Shown here: positions 1 to 8,965 of the stretch, piece after piece
Layout of the letters: every line of letters begins with the position of its first letter
Numbering within the stretch: the first letter of the stretch is position 1
From: Cellvibrio japonicus Ueda107
GTDB lineage: Bacteria > Pseudomonadota > Gammaproteobacteria > Pseudomonadales > Cellvibrionaceae
Reading direction: 5' to 3'
NCBI RefSeq assembly: GCF_000019225.1
Contig: NC_010995.1
Span: 3,666,501-3,730,500 of the forward strand
DNA length: 64,000 nucleotides
Translations under genes and position numbers: made by a program
Notes under the pieces: generated by a model
Told to the model about the DNA's origin: nothing
What the model saw: the letters and a program-made list of their open reading frames with translations, nothing else
Databases searched by the model: none

Positions 1-14
1 AATTTAACCAATAG

Positions 15-494
15 TCAGCTGGCGGTTTTGTCCAATAAATCCTCAAGGCTTTGCGAGAGTGGCCCTGACCAGGCGATACGGCGCCCTTCGGCTTCAGGCG
101 TCAGCGCAATCATCAAATCAGGCTCGGGTAAGACACCCGCACCGCGGGCGGGCCACTCGACCAGGCACAGGCTGTTATCGCTGAAATAATCGCGGATACC
201 CATGAACTCCAGCTCTTCCGGATCGCCCAGGCGGTAGAGGTCAAAGTGGTAAATCCGACGCTCGCCCAGTTCATAACACTCCACCAGGGTATAGGTTGGG
301 CTTTTGACCGCGCCCTGGTGGCCAAAGGCGCGCAGTAACCCGCGCGTCAGGGTCGTTTTACCCGCCCCCAGGTCACCGAGCAAATAAACGCTGGTAAAGG
401 TGTGCCGCGCCGCCAGCAGCGCGCCCAGGCGCTCACCCCAGGCCAGGGTTGCCTGCTCATCGGCGAGATACAGGGAGTTGTGTGCATCTGTCAT
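15..494 (-). CDS. tsaE: tRNA threonylcarbamoyladenosine biosynthesis ATPase TsaE
   Basis: TsaE is the P-loop ATPase that works with TsaB and TsaD to make t6A37 on ANN-decoding tRNAs in the cytoplasm. The 159-residue product has a Walker A motif GDLGAGKTT near residues 41-49, followed by the family's SPTYTLV segment and a HFDLYRL stretch. Its length is normal for the family. It starts 9 bp after the stop of the nnr gene on the same strand, the same pair seen in Escherichia coli and Pseudomonas, where amiB and mutL usually follow; that side lies outside the window. Identification is by motif and context and is secure. Confidence 0.97.
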   Translation of the reverse strand: MTDAHNSLYLADEQATLAWGERLGALLAARHTFTSVYLLGDLGAGKTTLTRGLLRAFGHQGAVKSPTYTLVECYELGERRIYHFDLYRLGDPEELEFMGIRDYFSDNSLCLVEWPARGAGVLPEPDLMIALTPEAEGRRIAWSGPLSQSLEDLLDKTAS

Positions 495-503
495 AGCGGC
501 ACC

Positions 504-2018
504 TCAGCCCAGCAATTCGCCCAGGTAGGGGACCAGGTCCGCAGCCAGCAGGCTGCGCTGGCCGTGCTCATCGGCAGCCAGATCGGCGGCACAGGCGTGG
601 AGTACCGCCCCAAGGCGCGCGGCATCGCAAAAGGCAAGCCCCTGCGCCAGCAGGGCGCCGAGGATACCCGAGAGCACATCGCCCATACCGCCGGTGGCCA
701 TGCCCGGATTGCCGTCTGTCACCAGCCCCACCGGACGCTCTGCACTGGCAACCAGGCTGCCGGCGCCCTTGAGGATAACGGCGGCCTCATAGCGGGTTTG
801 CAACTCGGCTACCGCCGCAAAGCGATCGGCCTGTACCTCGGCAGTGGTCACTCCCAGCAGTCGTGCCGCTTCGGCGGGATGGGGGGTTAACAGCCAGCGC
901 TGGCGCCCTTTGGGATTGCGCACCACACGCCCGGCCGCCAGGATATTGAGCGCATCGGCATCCAGCACCAGCGGCAGGCCGGTTTTTACCGCCTGCTGGA
1001 GCATTTGCTCCGACCAGGGGGAACGCCCCAGGCCAGGCCCGACCACCAGCACCGTCGGGCGCGCCAGCCAGGGCTCCAGCTCCTGGCCGGACACAACGCC
1101 GCAAGCCATGATTTCAGGGCGGCGCGCCAGGATGGCGGGAATATGCTCCGGGCGCGTGGCAATACTGACCAGGCCGGCACCGGAGCGGGCCGCCGCCTCA
1201 GCGGCCATAAGTGCGGCACCGCCATAGCCGGTATCACCGCCGATCACCATCACATGGCCGAAATCGCCTTTGTGGGCATCGGCAGCGCGGGGCGCCAACA
1301 GCGACTGCAACGCCGGCAGGCTCAAGCGCTCGGCAGCCGCCGGCACCTGCTCAAATACATCAGCGGGAAGATCAAGCTGATCCACCAGCACTTCGCCACA
1401 ATATGCCGGGCCGCGCCCGGTCAGCAGGCCGCGTTTGAGCCCGATAAAACTGAGCGTCAATCCCGCCCTGACTGCATCGCCCTGTACCGCGCCGGTGTCG
1501 GCATTGAGCCCGGAGGGAATGTCCAGCGCGAGTACCGGCAGGCCAGCACTATTAATCTGGGCAATGGCCGCCAGCATGTCCGGACGGGGCTCTCCGCGCA
1601 GGCCAATTCCCAGCAGTGCATCAACAATCATCCCTTGTTCAGGCTGGGTATCTGCCGCAAAACGGCGCATGGTAACCCCTTCCTGCAAGGCAAACTCATA
1701 AGCCTGGAGGGCTTCGCCTTTGAGATCGCCGGGAGCAACCAGTTGAATCACCTGCACCGGTAGGCGCCGCTGGGCCGCCAGGGCCGCCAGCACATAGCCA
1801 TCGCCGCCATTATTGCCGCCGCCGCAGTAAACGCTGATCAACCCGGGATTGGCAAAGCGCGCCAGCAACAGGTTGAACGCTGCACGACCGGCGCGCTTCA
1901 TCAACTGGATGGATGGGATACCGCTGGCAATCGCCGCCGCATCCAGGGCATAGGCCTGGGCAGCGGTATAAAGTCCGTGGCTGGGTGCAGAGTCGGGTGA
2001 AGCGGGGGCAATCATCAT
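504..2018 (-). CDS. nnr: Bifunctional NAD(P)H-hydrate epimerase / ADP-dependent dehydratase (YjeF)
   Basis: This repairs NADH and NADPH damaged by hydration: the N-terminal half epimerises R- to S-NAD(P)HX and the C-terminal half dehydrates S-NAD(P)HX using ADP. The 504-residue product shows the epimerase signature GGGNNGGDGYVLA near residues 65-77 and the dehydratase signature NPGMATGGMGDVLSG near residue 440, with a GGDTGYGGAA stretch opening the C-terminal domain. Full length for the fused form. It is the first gene of a probable operon with tsaE. The first two codons are both ATG, so the exact start could be one codon later. Confidence 0.96.
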   Translation of the reverse strand: MMIAPASPDSAPSHGLYTAAQAYALDAAAIASGIPSIQLMKRAGRAAFNLLLARFANPGLISVYCGGGNNGGDGYVLAALAAQRRLPVQVIQLVAPGDLKGEALQAYEFALQEGVTMRRFAADTQPEQGMIVDALLGIGLRGEPRPDMLAAIAQINSAGLPVLALDIPSGLNADTGAVQGDAVRAGLTLSFIGLKRGLLTGRGPAYCGEVLVDQLDLPADVFEQVPAAAERLSLPALQSLLAPRAADAHKGDFGHVMVIGGDTGYGGAALMAAEAAARSGAGLVSIATRPEHIPAILARRPEIMACGVVSGQELEPWLARPTVLVVGPGLGRSPWSEQMLQQAVKTGLPLVLDADALNILAAGRVVRNPKGRQRWLLTPHPAEAARLLGVTTAEVQADRFAAVAELQTRYEAAVILKGAGSLVASAERPVGLVTDGNPGMATGGMGDVLSGILGALLAQGLAFCDAARLGAVLHACAADLAADEHGQRSLLAADLVPYLGELLG

Positions 2019-2138
2019 GGATAGAATCCGGCTGGAAGTAACAAGTGGGCGCGATTATACGCAAGTTCCCGTGTTTTCAGGCGGCAAGACTGCATGGGGT
2101 TATCTATAGTGGTAATTACCTTTTCACATAGATCAACC

Positions 2139-3821
2139 ATGACCCAGGATTTCACCCTCGCACAAATCCTTTCCGGCGATACCCAGGCGCTCGGCCAGGC
2201 TATTGCACTGGTTGCCAAAGCCAGCCGCCAAACCCCGCCGCAATTACAGCAGGCCATAACCAGCCAATGGCTGGAGCCGGCATGGCAACAACTCGATCCC
2301 CGGCTCAAACCATTAATCGACAAACTCCGGCCGGAGTGCGAGCAATGGCTATGCGCTGACGAGGCGACGTATCTCGACAACCGACATCCGGCGCGCCGGC
2401 TCTTTGAGCGAATCCATTACCACCTGAATCGCTGGTATCCGCGCGCCAGCAAACCCAGCCAGCAGTTTTATGACCGTTTTGCCCAGGCGGTAGATTCTCC
2501 GGACCAGGCAAGTCTGCACGCCTTTGTCGACTGGGCGGATAGCGATGCGCAACGCGCCGCCATGCTGAGTGCACGCCTGGTGGAGACAGAGGCGGGACAG
2601 ATGCGCCTGATTGCCATTGAGTGCCAGGTGGTGCAAGCGCTTAACGAACACCTTGCCCATCGCCTCTTCCCGCAGGACAGTGCCGACCAACTGGATGCCG
2701 TACTCAAAAGCGAATTGCAACACAACCTGTCCACAACCACAGGGGATGAGGCGCCTTTCTGGAAGCTCTGGCAAAAACTCCTGCCGCGCCTGGGGCAGGT
2801 ATTTGGCGATGGACAAAACCTGCCCGACGACCAATGGCTGTATAGCCAGATTCCCTCACTCATCGGTGAACTGGAGCGCAGCCTGGAATTACCGCTCAGC
2901 AATCCCGCCCTTTACCGGCTCTGGACGGAGCAACTCTGCCAGGCACTCATGCTGGCCATCCAGAAAAAAAGCCAACCGCTCAGTATCCTGGAGCCGCTCC
3001 CTTACCCGGAGGGTTACAGCCAGACGGGTACACGCATCACCCCCAGCCTGCTGCAGCAAAGCCAGTCGCTGGAAGTCGGCAACTGGCTGGTCTTTGAAAC
3101 AGAGGCAGCGCCAATCCGCACCCTGCTTGCCCATAAAAATACCGCTGCCGGCCAGCTGCTATTGGTTGATCAGGCAGGGCGCAAAATCATGAGCAAAAGC
3201 CTCAAGGACATGGCGCTCAGCCTGTCCACCGGTATTGCCCGCCCGCTGCCGGAATTTAGCCTGCGCCCAAACATAGAGCCCCTGCTCAGCAAACTGGTCG
3301 CACAGGCGCACAAGCTGCTCCAGCAACAGCAGGCCATTTACGAAGTGCAAGCACGACAAGCGGCTGAAGCCGCCGAGCGCGCCATGCAAGAACAATTGGA
3401 ATTGCGCCACGCCGCCGCACGCAAAGCACTGGCCGAAGCCCGCGCGCTGGCAGAAGAAAAAGAAAGGCGCGCAGTCGAGGCTGCACACCTGCGCGAGCAA
3501 CAGCGCCTGGCCAAACTTGCCGACGCTGAAGCGCGGCGGCTGGCAGCCATAGCAACCGTCAATCAGCTGCGTGTAGGCGCCTGGATGGAACTGGAGGAGC
3601 CCCCAGGCCAAGTGCGCCGCTGCAAACTCTCAGTCATCCTCGGCAATAGCGGGAAATATATTTTTGTCGATCAGCTCGGGCGCAAACTCGCCGAATTACA
3701 GCGCGAACCCTTAATTGAACTCCTGCAACAGGATCGCTTGCGCCTGTTGCGCCAGGGCGGAGATTTTGAAGACCAACTCGCGAAAGTGATTCGCGGATTA
3801 CGCAAGGACACTCACTCATGA
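2139..3821 (+). CDS. DUF1631 family protein
   Basis: The 560-residue product has the HPARRLFERI block near residue 85 that marks the DUF1631 family of gammaproteobacteria, whose function is unknown; some members adjoin cyclic-di-GMP proteins. A strongly predicted coiled coil rich in Ala, Glu and Arg runs from about residue 400 to 470, followed by a globular C-terminal piece. No signal peptide or membrane segment is seen. I chose the ATG at 2139, after the AT-rich leader, over an in-frame ATG 45 bp upstream. The stop overlaps the start of the following PilZ gene (ATGA), so the two proteins are translationally coupled and may act together. Confidence 0.8.
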   Translation: MTQDFTLAQILSGDTQALGQAIALVAKASRQTPPQLQQAITSQWLEPAWQQLDPRLKPLIDKLRPECEQWLCADEATYLDNRHPARRLFERIHYHLNRWYPRASKPSQQFYDRFAQAVDSPDQASLHAFVDWADSDAQRAAMLSARLVETEAGQMRLIAIECQVVQALNEHLAHRLFPQDSADQLDAVLKSELQHNLSTTTGDEAPFWKLWQKLLPRLGQVFGDGQNLPDDQWLYSQIPSLIGELERSLELPLSNPALYRLWTEQLCQALMLAIQKKSQPLSILEPLPYPEGYSQTGTRITPSLLQQSQSLEVGNWLVFETEAAPIRTLLAHKNTAAGQLLLVDQAGRKIMSKSLKDMALSLSTGIARPLPEFSLRPNIEPLLSKLVAQAHKLLQQQQAIYEVQARQAAEAAERAMQEQLELRHAAARKALAEARALAEEKERRAVEAAHLREQQRLAKLADAEARRLAAIATVNQLRVGAWMELEEPPGQVRRCKLSVILGNSGKYIFVDQLGRKLAELQREPLIELLQQDRLRLLRQGGDFEDQLAKVIRGLRKDTHS

Positions 3822-4204
3822 CAACCGATAATAATAATCAAACTCCCAACAACGACCTGCGCCAGGAATATCGCCTGAACGCGCGCGAAACGGTTTACCT
3901 CGAAGAGCCCCTGGACAATGGCCCGGCAACCTTACTGGTGAGTACCAGCCTGGATATGTCAGCTAACGGCCTGCGCGTAATTGCCGATTGCCCATTACCT
4001 GAAGGCTGCATCATGCAAGCCTGTGTACAATTAAAAACCGGCGAGCGTTTCGTCCTGGTATGCGAAGTCAAATGGAACCAACCCTATGAAACGGACGGGG
4101 AATACCTGGTGGGATTAAGCCTGTTTGAATCGGAGGGCACCGATATACAGAAATGGAAGGAGATGATTGCGCAGCGCTGTAACGGCACAACAGCGTCGTC
4201 ATAA
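3818..4204 (+). CDS. PilZ domain protein, probable c-di-GMP receptor
   Basis: A 128-residue single-domain PilZ protein. Both halves of the cyclic-di-GMP-binding signature are intact: RLNAR (RxxxR, residues 19-23) and DMSANG (DxSxxG, residues 46-51), so ligand binding is expected. PilZ proteins of this size act as adaptors that change partner behaviour on binding c-di-GMP. The start codon overlaps the DUF1631 stop by 4 bp, which suggests the DUF1631 protein is its partner (inference). An intrinsic terminator follows the stop. Confidence 0.9.
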   Translation: MTTDNNNQTPNNDLRQEYRLNARETVYLEEPLDNGPATLLVSTSLDMSANGLRVIADCPLPEGCIMQACVQLKTGERFVLVCEVKWNQPYETDGEYLVGLSLFESEGTDIQKWKEMIAQRCNGTTASS

Positions 4205-4213
4205 AACAAAAAA

Positions 4214-4234
4214 CTCTCCGGCGGAGAGCTTTTT
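4214..4234. terminator. Intrinsic terminator between convergent genes
   Basis: A 6-bp GC-rich stem CTCTCC/GGAGAG with a 3-nt loop is followed by CTTTTTG and preceded by a run of A. It lies between the convergent PilZ and SIMPL genes and can serve both strands. Confidence 0.8.
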
Positions 4235-4254
4235 GCACACAACGATCAATTCAT

Positions 4255-4986
4255 TTATTTAACCAGATATACCACAAACACCTGTGCAGTTAATTTAATC
4301 ACACCGGGTTCAAAAGGCTCGGAGGAATCGGCAGCGCGCATTTCCATCATCACTTTATTACTGCTGCTGCCCATGAGTTGGCGGCTGGGCACCAACTGCC
4401 AACGCTCATTGCCGCGGGTATTAAATTCAGAAATCGACCAGGGCTCGCCCAGTGCCTTGCCCTGGGATTTGGCGAGACGTTCAGCGCGGGCCTTGGCATC
4501 GGCCATGGCAGCAACCTGCGCTTTGTTTTCCAAATCCTGTTTATTGCTGAGGGACAAGGTGGTGTTAATGGTTTCGGTGATTTTGGCATCCACCAGGGCT
4601 TTCATCATATCGGGGTATTTTTTGAGATCGCGCAAGGTAATATCAACCTGGCGCGAAACCAGGTTACCGGTCAGCACTCGCTCCCGGTCGCGATAGTCAT
4701 ATTCAGGGCGAATATTCAGGGCGGTGGTGGCAATATCGTTGGTTTTGATACCGAATTTTTTACTGGTCTCGATCAAGAGGCGCGAGCGCTGGTCTACATC
4801 CGCCTTGGCTTTAGCCAGATCCATATTCAGCGCTTGAATACTGAGTGAAAACGTCATGACGTCAGGTTCAGCTTCGATTTCCGCTGAGCCTTCAACATAC
4901 ACATGGGGTTGGGCGGGTAATGGATTGGCCAACAATGGCAGGCTGCACAGAGACAAAAAAAGCGCACAAATTACATGTTTCATCAT
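4255..4986 (-). CDS. SIMPL domain (DUF541) periplasmic protein
   Basis: A 243-residue exported protein. The first 21 or so residues are a typical signal peptide ending at LLA-NP. The rest is one SIMPL domain, opening with YVEGSAEIEAEPD and containing the family's conserved DIATTALNIRPEY block near residue 85. SIMPL proteins are periplasmic or outer-membrane associated and are linked to oxidative-stress tolerance and outer-membrane integrity in a few species; the molecular function is not established. Two consecutive ATG codons begin the gene, and the AGGGAG ribosome site is better spaced for the second (4983). No operon partner. Confidence 0.88.
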   Translation of the reverse strand: MMKHVICALFLSLCSLPLLANPLPAQPHVYVEGSAEIEAEPDVMTFSLSIQALNMDLAKAKADVDQRSRLLIETSKKFGIKTNDIATTALNIRPEYDYRDRERVLTGNLVSRQVDITLRDLKKYPDMMKALVDAKITETINTTLSLSNKQDLENKAQVAAMADAKARAERLAKSQGKALGEPWSISEFNTRGNERWQLVPSRQLMGSSSNKVMMEMRAADSSEPFEPGVIKLTAQVFVVYLVK

Positions 4987-5082
4987 GTTCTCCCTCAGGT
5001 TAATCGTGACGCGACTATAACAAAGCCAACTGAACCCACGCCCACTGAAACTGTGAAAATTTGTGCGCCCCTATCACCTGGA

Positions 5083-5961
5083 CTATTGGAGCTGGTTAAT
5101 ATCCAGCCAAAGCTCGGGTCGATCCACCGGTGTTTCCCTCGGCAGGTTGGGGTTATCCAGATAAAAAACCTTGCGATTTTTTAAATCGGCCAATTCCACT
5201 GCCTTGCGAATAGAGGGATCGGCAAAAAACACCTTATCAAAGCTGCCATCGGCAACAGCTTTGTTTAATCCCTCTTCCAGAGCGCGCGCCAAGCGTGGAT
5301 TGTCCTTACTGACAAAAAAATAAAACGGCATTTTGTACACCAGCATAATGCGTTTCTCTACCACCAGTTGCAGGCCGGGAATTTTATTCACTTCTTCCCA
5401 GGGCTCCTGGATACCGCGGGGAAATGCATCAAAGCGACCGCCATCCAGCATATACAACAGGCTCTCATATTTGTTGGTCTTGACGACCTTAAGGCCATTG
5501 CTCTCAAGGATTTTAGTATCTGCCCAGGTGGTGCCCTGCCCCAGTTTTAATCGCTTTAAATCATCCAGTGTCTGGATTTGGTCAAACTTGTATTGATCAT
5601 TTTTGTGGATCAGGAAAATACGGTGCCCCAGCAATCCCTTAAGCAGGGGAATGCGCACAGGCAAAAGGCGCGACTCCAGGTTCTGGTCACTGGCGGCCCA
5701 CATTAAATCCACCTTGCCGGAAGCGACATCTTCGATATAACGACTTTGGGTGCGGGTATCGCTCGGGTCAAATTCCAGTCTATAGGGGATGTCCTGGCGG
5801 GCAATGGCCAGCTTGAGGATATTGATCGTGTATCTATCAATATCCGTAGAAATGGGCAAGGTGCGAATAACCTGGGGAGATTGGGCATGTGCCAGTAAAC
5901 TGCCTCCCAGCAACACAATAAAAATGGCACGGGCGATAATTGCCGATACAAAAGAGCGCAT
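5083..5961 (-). CDS. Orphan periplasmic solute-binding-like protein
   Basis: A 292-residue protein with a signal peptide (cleavage near residue 26 after AHA) and the two-lobed extracellular solute-binding fold of the SBP_bac_3 type: a substrate-sampling first lobe, then the IQTLDDLKRLKLGQG hinge block, and a second lobe with DGGRFDAFPRG. Related proteins in gammaproteobacteria stand alone with no ABC permease or ATPase, as here, and may be sensors or scavengers. The ribosome site GAGGT precedes the ATG. Two 14-bp direct repeats lie just upstream and may be regulatory. The ligand cannot be deduced. Confidence 0.75.
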   Translation of the reverse strand: MRSFVSAIIARAIFIVLLGGSLLAHAQSPQVIRTLPISTDIDRYTINILKLAIARQDIPYRLEFDPSDTRTQSRYIEDVASGKVDLMWAASDQNLESRLLPVRIPLLKGLLGHRIFLIHKNDQYKFDQIQTLDDLKRLKLGQGTTWADTKILESNGLKVVKTNKYESLLYMLDGGRFDAFPRGIQEPWEEVNKIPGLQLVVEKRIMLVYKMPFYFFVSKDNPRLARALEEGLNKAVADGSFDKVFFADPSIRKAVELADLKNRKVFYLDNPNLPRETPVDRPELWLDINQLQ

Positions 5962-5976
5962 AGTGACCTCGGTTGA

Positions 5977-6012
5977 TTATTGTAGTTATGCTGTTGATTT
6001 ATTGTAGTTATG
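5977..6012. repeat. Two direct repeats of TTATTGTAGTTATG, period 22 bp
   Basis: Identical 14-mers lie at 5977-5990 and 5999-6012, two helical turns apart, 16-51 bp upstream of the solute-binding-protein start and in the divergent region before queG. The spacing fits a pair of regulator sites on one face of the helix, but this is inference. Confidence 0.5.
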
Positions 6013-6145
6013 GTGTTTTTAAGTAGGGTTATGTGGCGTAATTCTAGACCATACGCAGATTTTTGCCGTGTTTTTTAACCACTTTTACCCCTGCGGGGGT
6101 TCTCTGGCACAATACCCGTCCGACTTCACCATACCCATACATTCC

Positions 6146-7255
6146 ATGTCCGATCTGGATCTTCATCAACTGGCTGCCGATATCAAACACTGGGGGCGCG
6201 AACTGGGTTTCCAACAGTTGGGAATTACTGATATCGACCTGGGTGAAGCTGAAGTACGCCTTAAGGAATGGTTGGCCAAGGGTTATCACGGCAGCATGGA
6301 ATGGTTAGCTGCCCATGGCAATAAACGCTCGCGGCCGGCCGAATTGTTACCGGGCACCCTGCGCGTTATTTCAGTACGCATGGATTACCTGCCGGGTGAT
6401 ACACGGCAGATCCAGATACTGAAAGATCCCACCAAAGCCTATATCTCCCGTTACACCCTGGGGCGCGATTACCATAAATTAATTCGCAAGCGCCTGGGGC
6501 AATTAGCTGAGCGTATTGAGCGCGCGCTACCGGATGATTATCCGCTCAAAGGCCAGAATCGCGCGTTTGTGGATAGCGCGCCGGTCATGGAGCGGCCACT
6601 GGCCGAAAAGGCGGGGCTGGGCTGGACCGGCAAACATACGCTGATTATTAACAGCAGTGCCGGCAGCTGGTTTTTCCTGGGCGAAATTTTTACTTTCTTA
6701 CCCTTGCCTATCGACAAACCTGAGCAGCATAACCAGTGCGGCGACTGCACCGCCTGCCTGAAAGTTTGCCCCACCGATGCCTTCCCGCGGCCTTATGAAT
6801 TGGATGCGCGCCGCTGTATTTCCTATCTCACCATCGAAAACACAGGCGTGATTCCTGAAGAGTTTCGCGAGCCCATCGGCAACCGGATTTTCGGTTGCGA
6901 TGACTGCCAGGCTATTTGCCCCTGGAATAAATATGCGCACTTTACCGGCGAGACTGATTTCCTGCCACGCCACGGGTTAGCCGATAGCGACCTGGTGGAT
7001 TTATTTCTCTGGAGTGAAGAAGAATTCCTCACACGCACCGAAGGCTCGGCGATTCGCCGCGTTGGCTATGAGGGCTGGCTGCGTAATATCGCGGTAGGTT
7101 TGGGTAATGCTCCGAGCGATTTACGCATTATCGAAGCACTCACACACAAACGCGAAACTGCTTCCAGTCTAGTGCGTGAACATATTGATTGGGCACTTGC
7201 CCAACAGGCGCAACCCCAGCGTCGTCGCAAGCGCAAAATCCAACGCGATAATTAA
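6146..7255 (+). CDS. queG: Epoxyqueuosine reductase QueG
   Basis: QueG is the cobalamin-dependent iron-sulfur enzyme that reduces epoxyqueuosine to queuosine at position 34 of His, Asp, Asn and Tyr tRNAs. Two ferredoxin-type clusters are visible: CGDCTACLKVCP near residue 197 and CDDCQAICPW near residue 252. The N-terminal part carries the conserved cobalamin-domain segment with YISRYTLGRDYH. I use the ATG at 6146 (369 residues); an in-frame ATG 78 bp upstream would add residues not expected in the family. In E. coli and Pseudomonas queG adjoins nnr/tsaE and orn; here it is about 4 kb from nnr and faces the other way. Confidence 0.96.
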   Translation: MSDLDLHQLAADIKHWGRELGFQQLGITDIDLGEAEVRLKEWLAKGYHGSMEWLAAHGNKRSRPAELLPGTLRVISVRMDYLPGDTRQIQILKDPTKAYISRYTLGRDYHKLIRKRLGQLAERIERALPDDYPLKGQNRAFVDSAPVMERPLAEKAGLGWTGKHTLIINSSAGSWFFLGEIFTFLPLPIDKPEQHNQCGDCTACLKVCPTDAFPRPYELDARRCISYLTIENTGVIPEEFREPIGNRIFGCDDCQAICPWNKYAHFTGETDFLPRHGLADSDLVDLFLWSEEEFLTRTEGSAIRRVGYEGWLRNIAVGLGNAPSDLRIIEALTHKRETASSLVREHIDWALAQQAQPQRRRKRKIQRDN

Positions 7256-7501
7256 TCCGCCACACCCGCAAAAAAACATTTCCACTCATCACTACTCACT
7301 CAAATTGACATGCAATAAGTCTTTTATTGGTGAGCTTTTGTGCCATTTTCCAATTTTGGATGCCACGTTATCCTGGGTAATAACGTCTTCTTTTAATTGT
7401 GTGCTACTACTAAGTCTTGCAGGAGGCGTAACAACGGCAAACGTATTTTATTTGCCACAACAAGGTTTGCTATTTCACCAACAAATATAAGGATGATGTA
7501 T

Positions 7502-8935
7502 ATGACTATCCGAAAAAAACTACCGTGTTATCCGAGTTACCTACACCACAGGTCACACCTTCTCAAATTACTCTTCATCACTGGCGTATTTTCCGGCATT
7601 ACCGCGTGCTCCGATAAAGAGTCCACCACCGTCGCTACCGATAATCCTGTACCGGTACAGGCAGAATCAGAATGGACCGCCAGTGCCAGCAGCTCCAGTA
7701 GTGCCAACCCATTACCGGTATTAAGTTCAACCATTCCACTGGAAATTACGGTAAGCACAACCCCGGTCACACTGGAATCCCTGCAACACGATTTTGATGT
7801 ATTTTCCTGGCAATCCTTTGTTGCACTCAATTGGCCTGCCAATCCCGATGGCACCCCCAACAATAACCTGGTCATTGGGCAAAACCCGAACGGCCCGGTG
7901 GTGTGGCAAAGCTGGCGCGAAAGCTACACGATTTTTTTACCCGATGGCGCCACGCCTGCGCCCTGGGGACAAGCGAGCTCACTGCCGGACGCCTGTAAAG
8001 GTATAGACCCAGGCAGTATTCCACCGGGGACACTGCAACTCACCCAGGTGGGCAAAACACCCAACGTACTGGATGAAAGTGGCGAGCCCTTCCAGACAGG
8101 CCCCCTGATTGACCAAAACGGCCAATACACCCGCTATGAAATCCTCACCAATGAGACCATGTTTAATTACATTCTCAACAATAAACTCTATTCCAAAGCG
8201 GGACAAAAAGCGTTTAACAACGATGCGGATTTTCCACCCAGCATCAGTAAAACCAAGCAGATCGGCTCCATCATGTTGAAAGCCGCCTGGATCAAAATGG
8301 GCGGGAAATTTAATCCCAAGGATTACCACACTGCCATGGCGCTGGTGTACAACAATCCCGCCGAGCAGCACGGCGTAACACCGGCCTGCAGCCTGGAACA
8401 AGTGGGCCTGGTGGGCTTCCATATCGCGCACAAAACCATCGATGAACCGCAGTGGATTTGGTCCACCTTTGAACATATCGCCAATGTACCGACCAAAGGT
8501 GAAAAACCCACACGCACGACCTACAACTATTACGACCCGGCCTGTGCCGATTGCGCGATCAACGAGCCGCCACCGCGCCCCTGGAATCCCGCGACACCTT
8601 ACACCAAACCTTCGCAAATCGAGCGCGTTATTCCGATCACCGACGACACCAGGGCACTGAATGATTTGTATCACCAGGCACTGGCTGCCGCGGTGCCTAA
8701 TTCGGTGTGGCTGAATTACGAATTGGTGAGCACCCAGTGGCCCACCAACGCCAAAAGCAAAACCGATCCCACCGGGGTACCGGCACCATCCTTCCTCGCC
8801 AACACCACACTCGAAACCTATATCCAGGGTGAAATCAAACAGACGTCCAGCAGCTGCATGGCCTGCCATAACAACGCCACCGGCACCACGGGCAATTTCT
8901 CCGATTTCACTTACCTGTTACAGCGCGCGCAATAA
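7502..8935 (+). CDS. Mono-haem c-type lipoprotein, probable electron acceptor of an FAD dehydrogenase
   Basis: A 478-residue exported lipoprotein: the signal peptide ends in a lipobox with Cys36 (GITAC), and a short Ser-rich spacer follows. The body has no relative I can name with certainty. Near the C-terminus is one CMACH haem-attachment motif (CxxCH, about 27 residues from the end). Only one such motif is present, unlike the tri-haem subunit of fructose dehydrogenase. It opens an operon with an FAD-SLDH small subunit (31 bp on) and a GMC large subunit, so it probably passes electrons from the flavoenzyme to the respiratory chain (inference). ATGs at 7493, 7496 and 7502 compete; AAGG at 7489 fits 7502 best. 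Confidence 0.72.
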   Translation: MTIRKKLPCYPSYLHHRSHLLKLLFITGVFSGITACSDKESTTVATDNPVPVQAESEWTASASSSSSANPLPVLSSTIPLEITVSTTPVTLESLQHDFDVFSWQSFVALNWPANPDGTPNNNLVIGQNPNGPVVWQSWRESYTIFLPDGATPAPWGQASSLPDACKGIDPGSIPPGTLQLTQVGKTPNVLDESGEPFQTGPLIDQNGQYTRYEILTNETMFNYILNNKLYSKAGQKAFNNDADFPPSISKTKQIGSIMLKAAWIKMGGKFNPKDYHTAMALVYNNPAEQHGVTPACSLEQVGLVGFHIAHKTIDEPQWIWSTFEHIANVPTKGEKPTRTTYNYYDPACADCAINEPPPRPWNPATPYTKPSQIERVIPITDDTRALNDLYHQALAAAVPNSVWLNYELVSTQWPTNAKSKTDPTGVPAPSFLANTTLETYIQGEIKQTSSSCMACHNNATGTTGNFSDFTYLLQRAQ

Positions 8936-8965
8936 GTCGCTGCACTTACGAGAAGGAATGACATC

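Noticed and set aside
402..1763. Plus-strand frames opposite nnr and tsaE
   Set aside because: Antisense to two well-identified enzymes and lacking any recognisable domain.
7979..8869. A 296-codon minus-strand frame opposite the haem lipoprotein gene
   Set aside because: It mirrors the coding strand; the plus-strand product has a lipobox, CxxCH motif and operon context.
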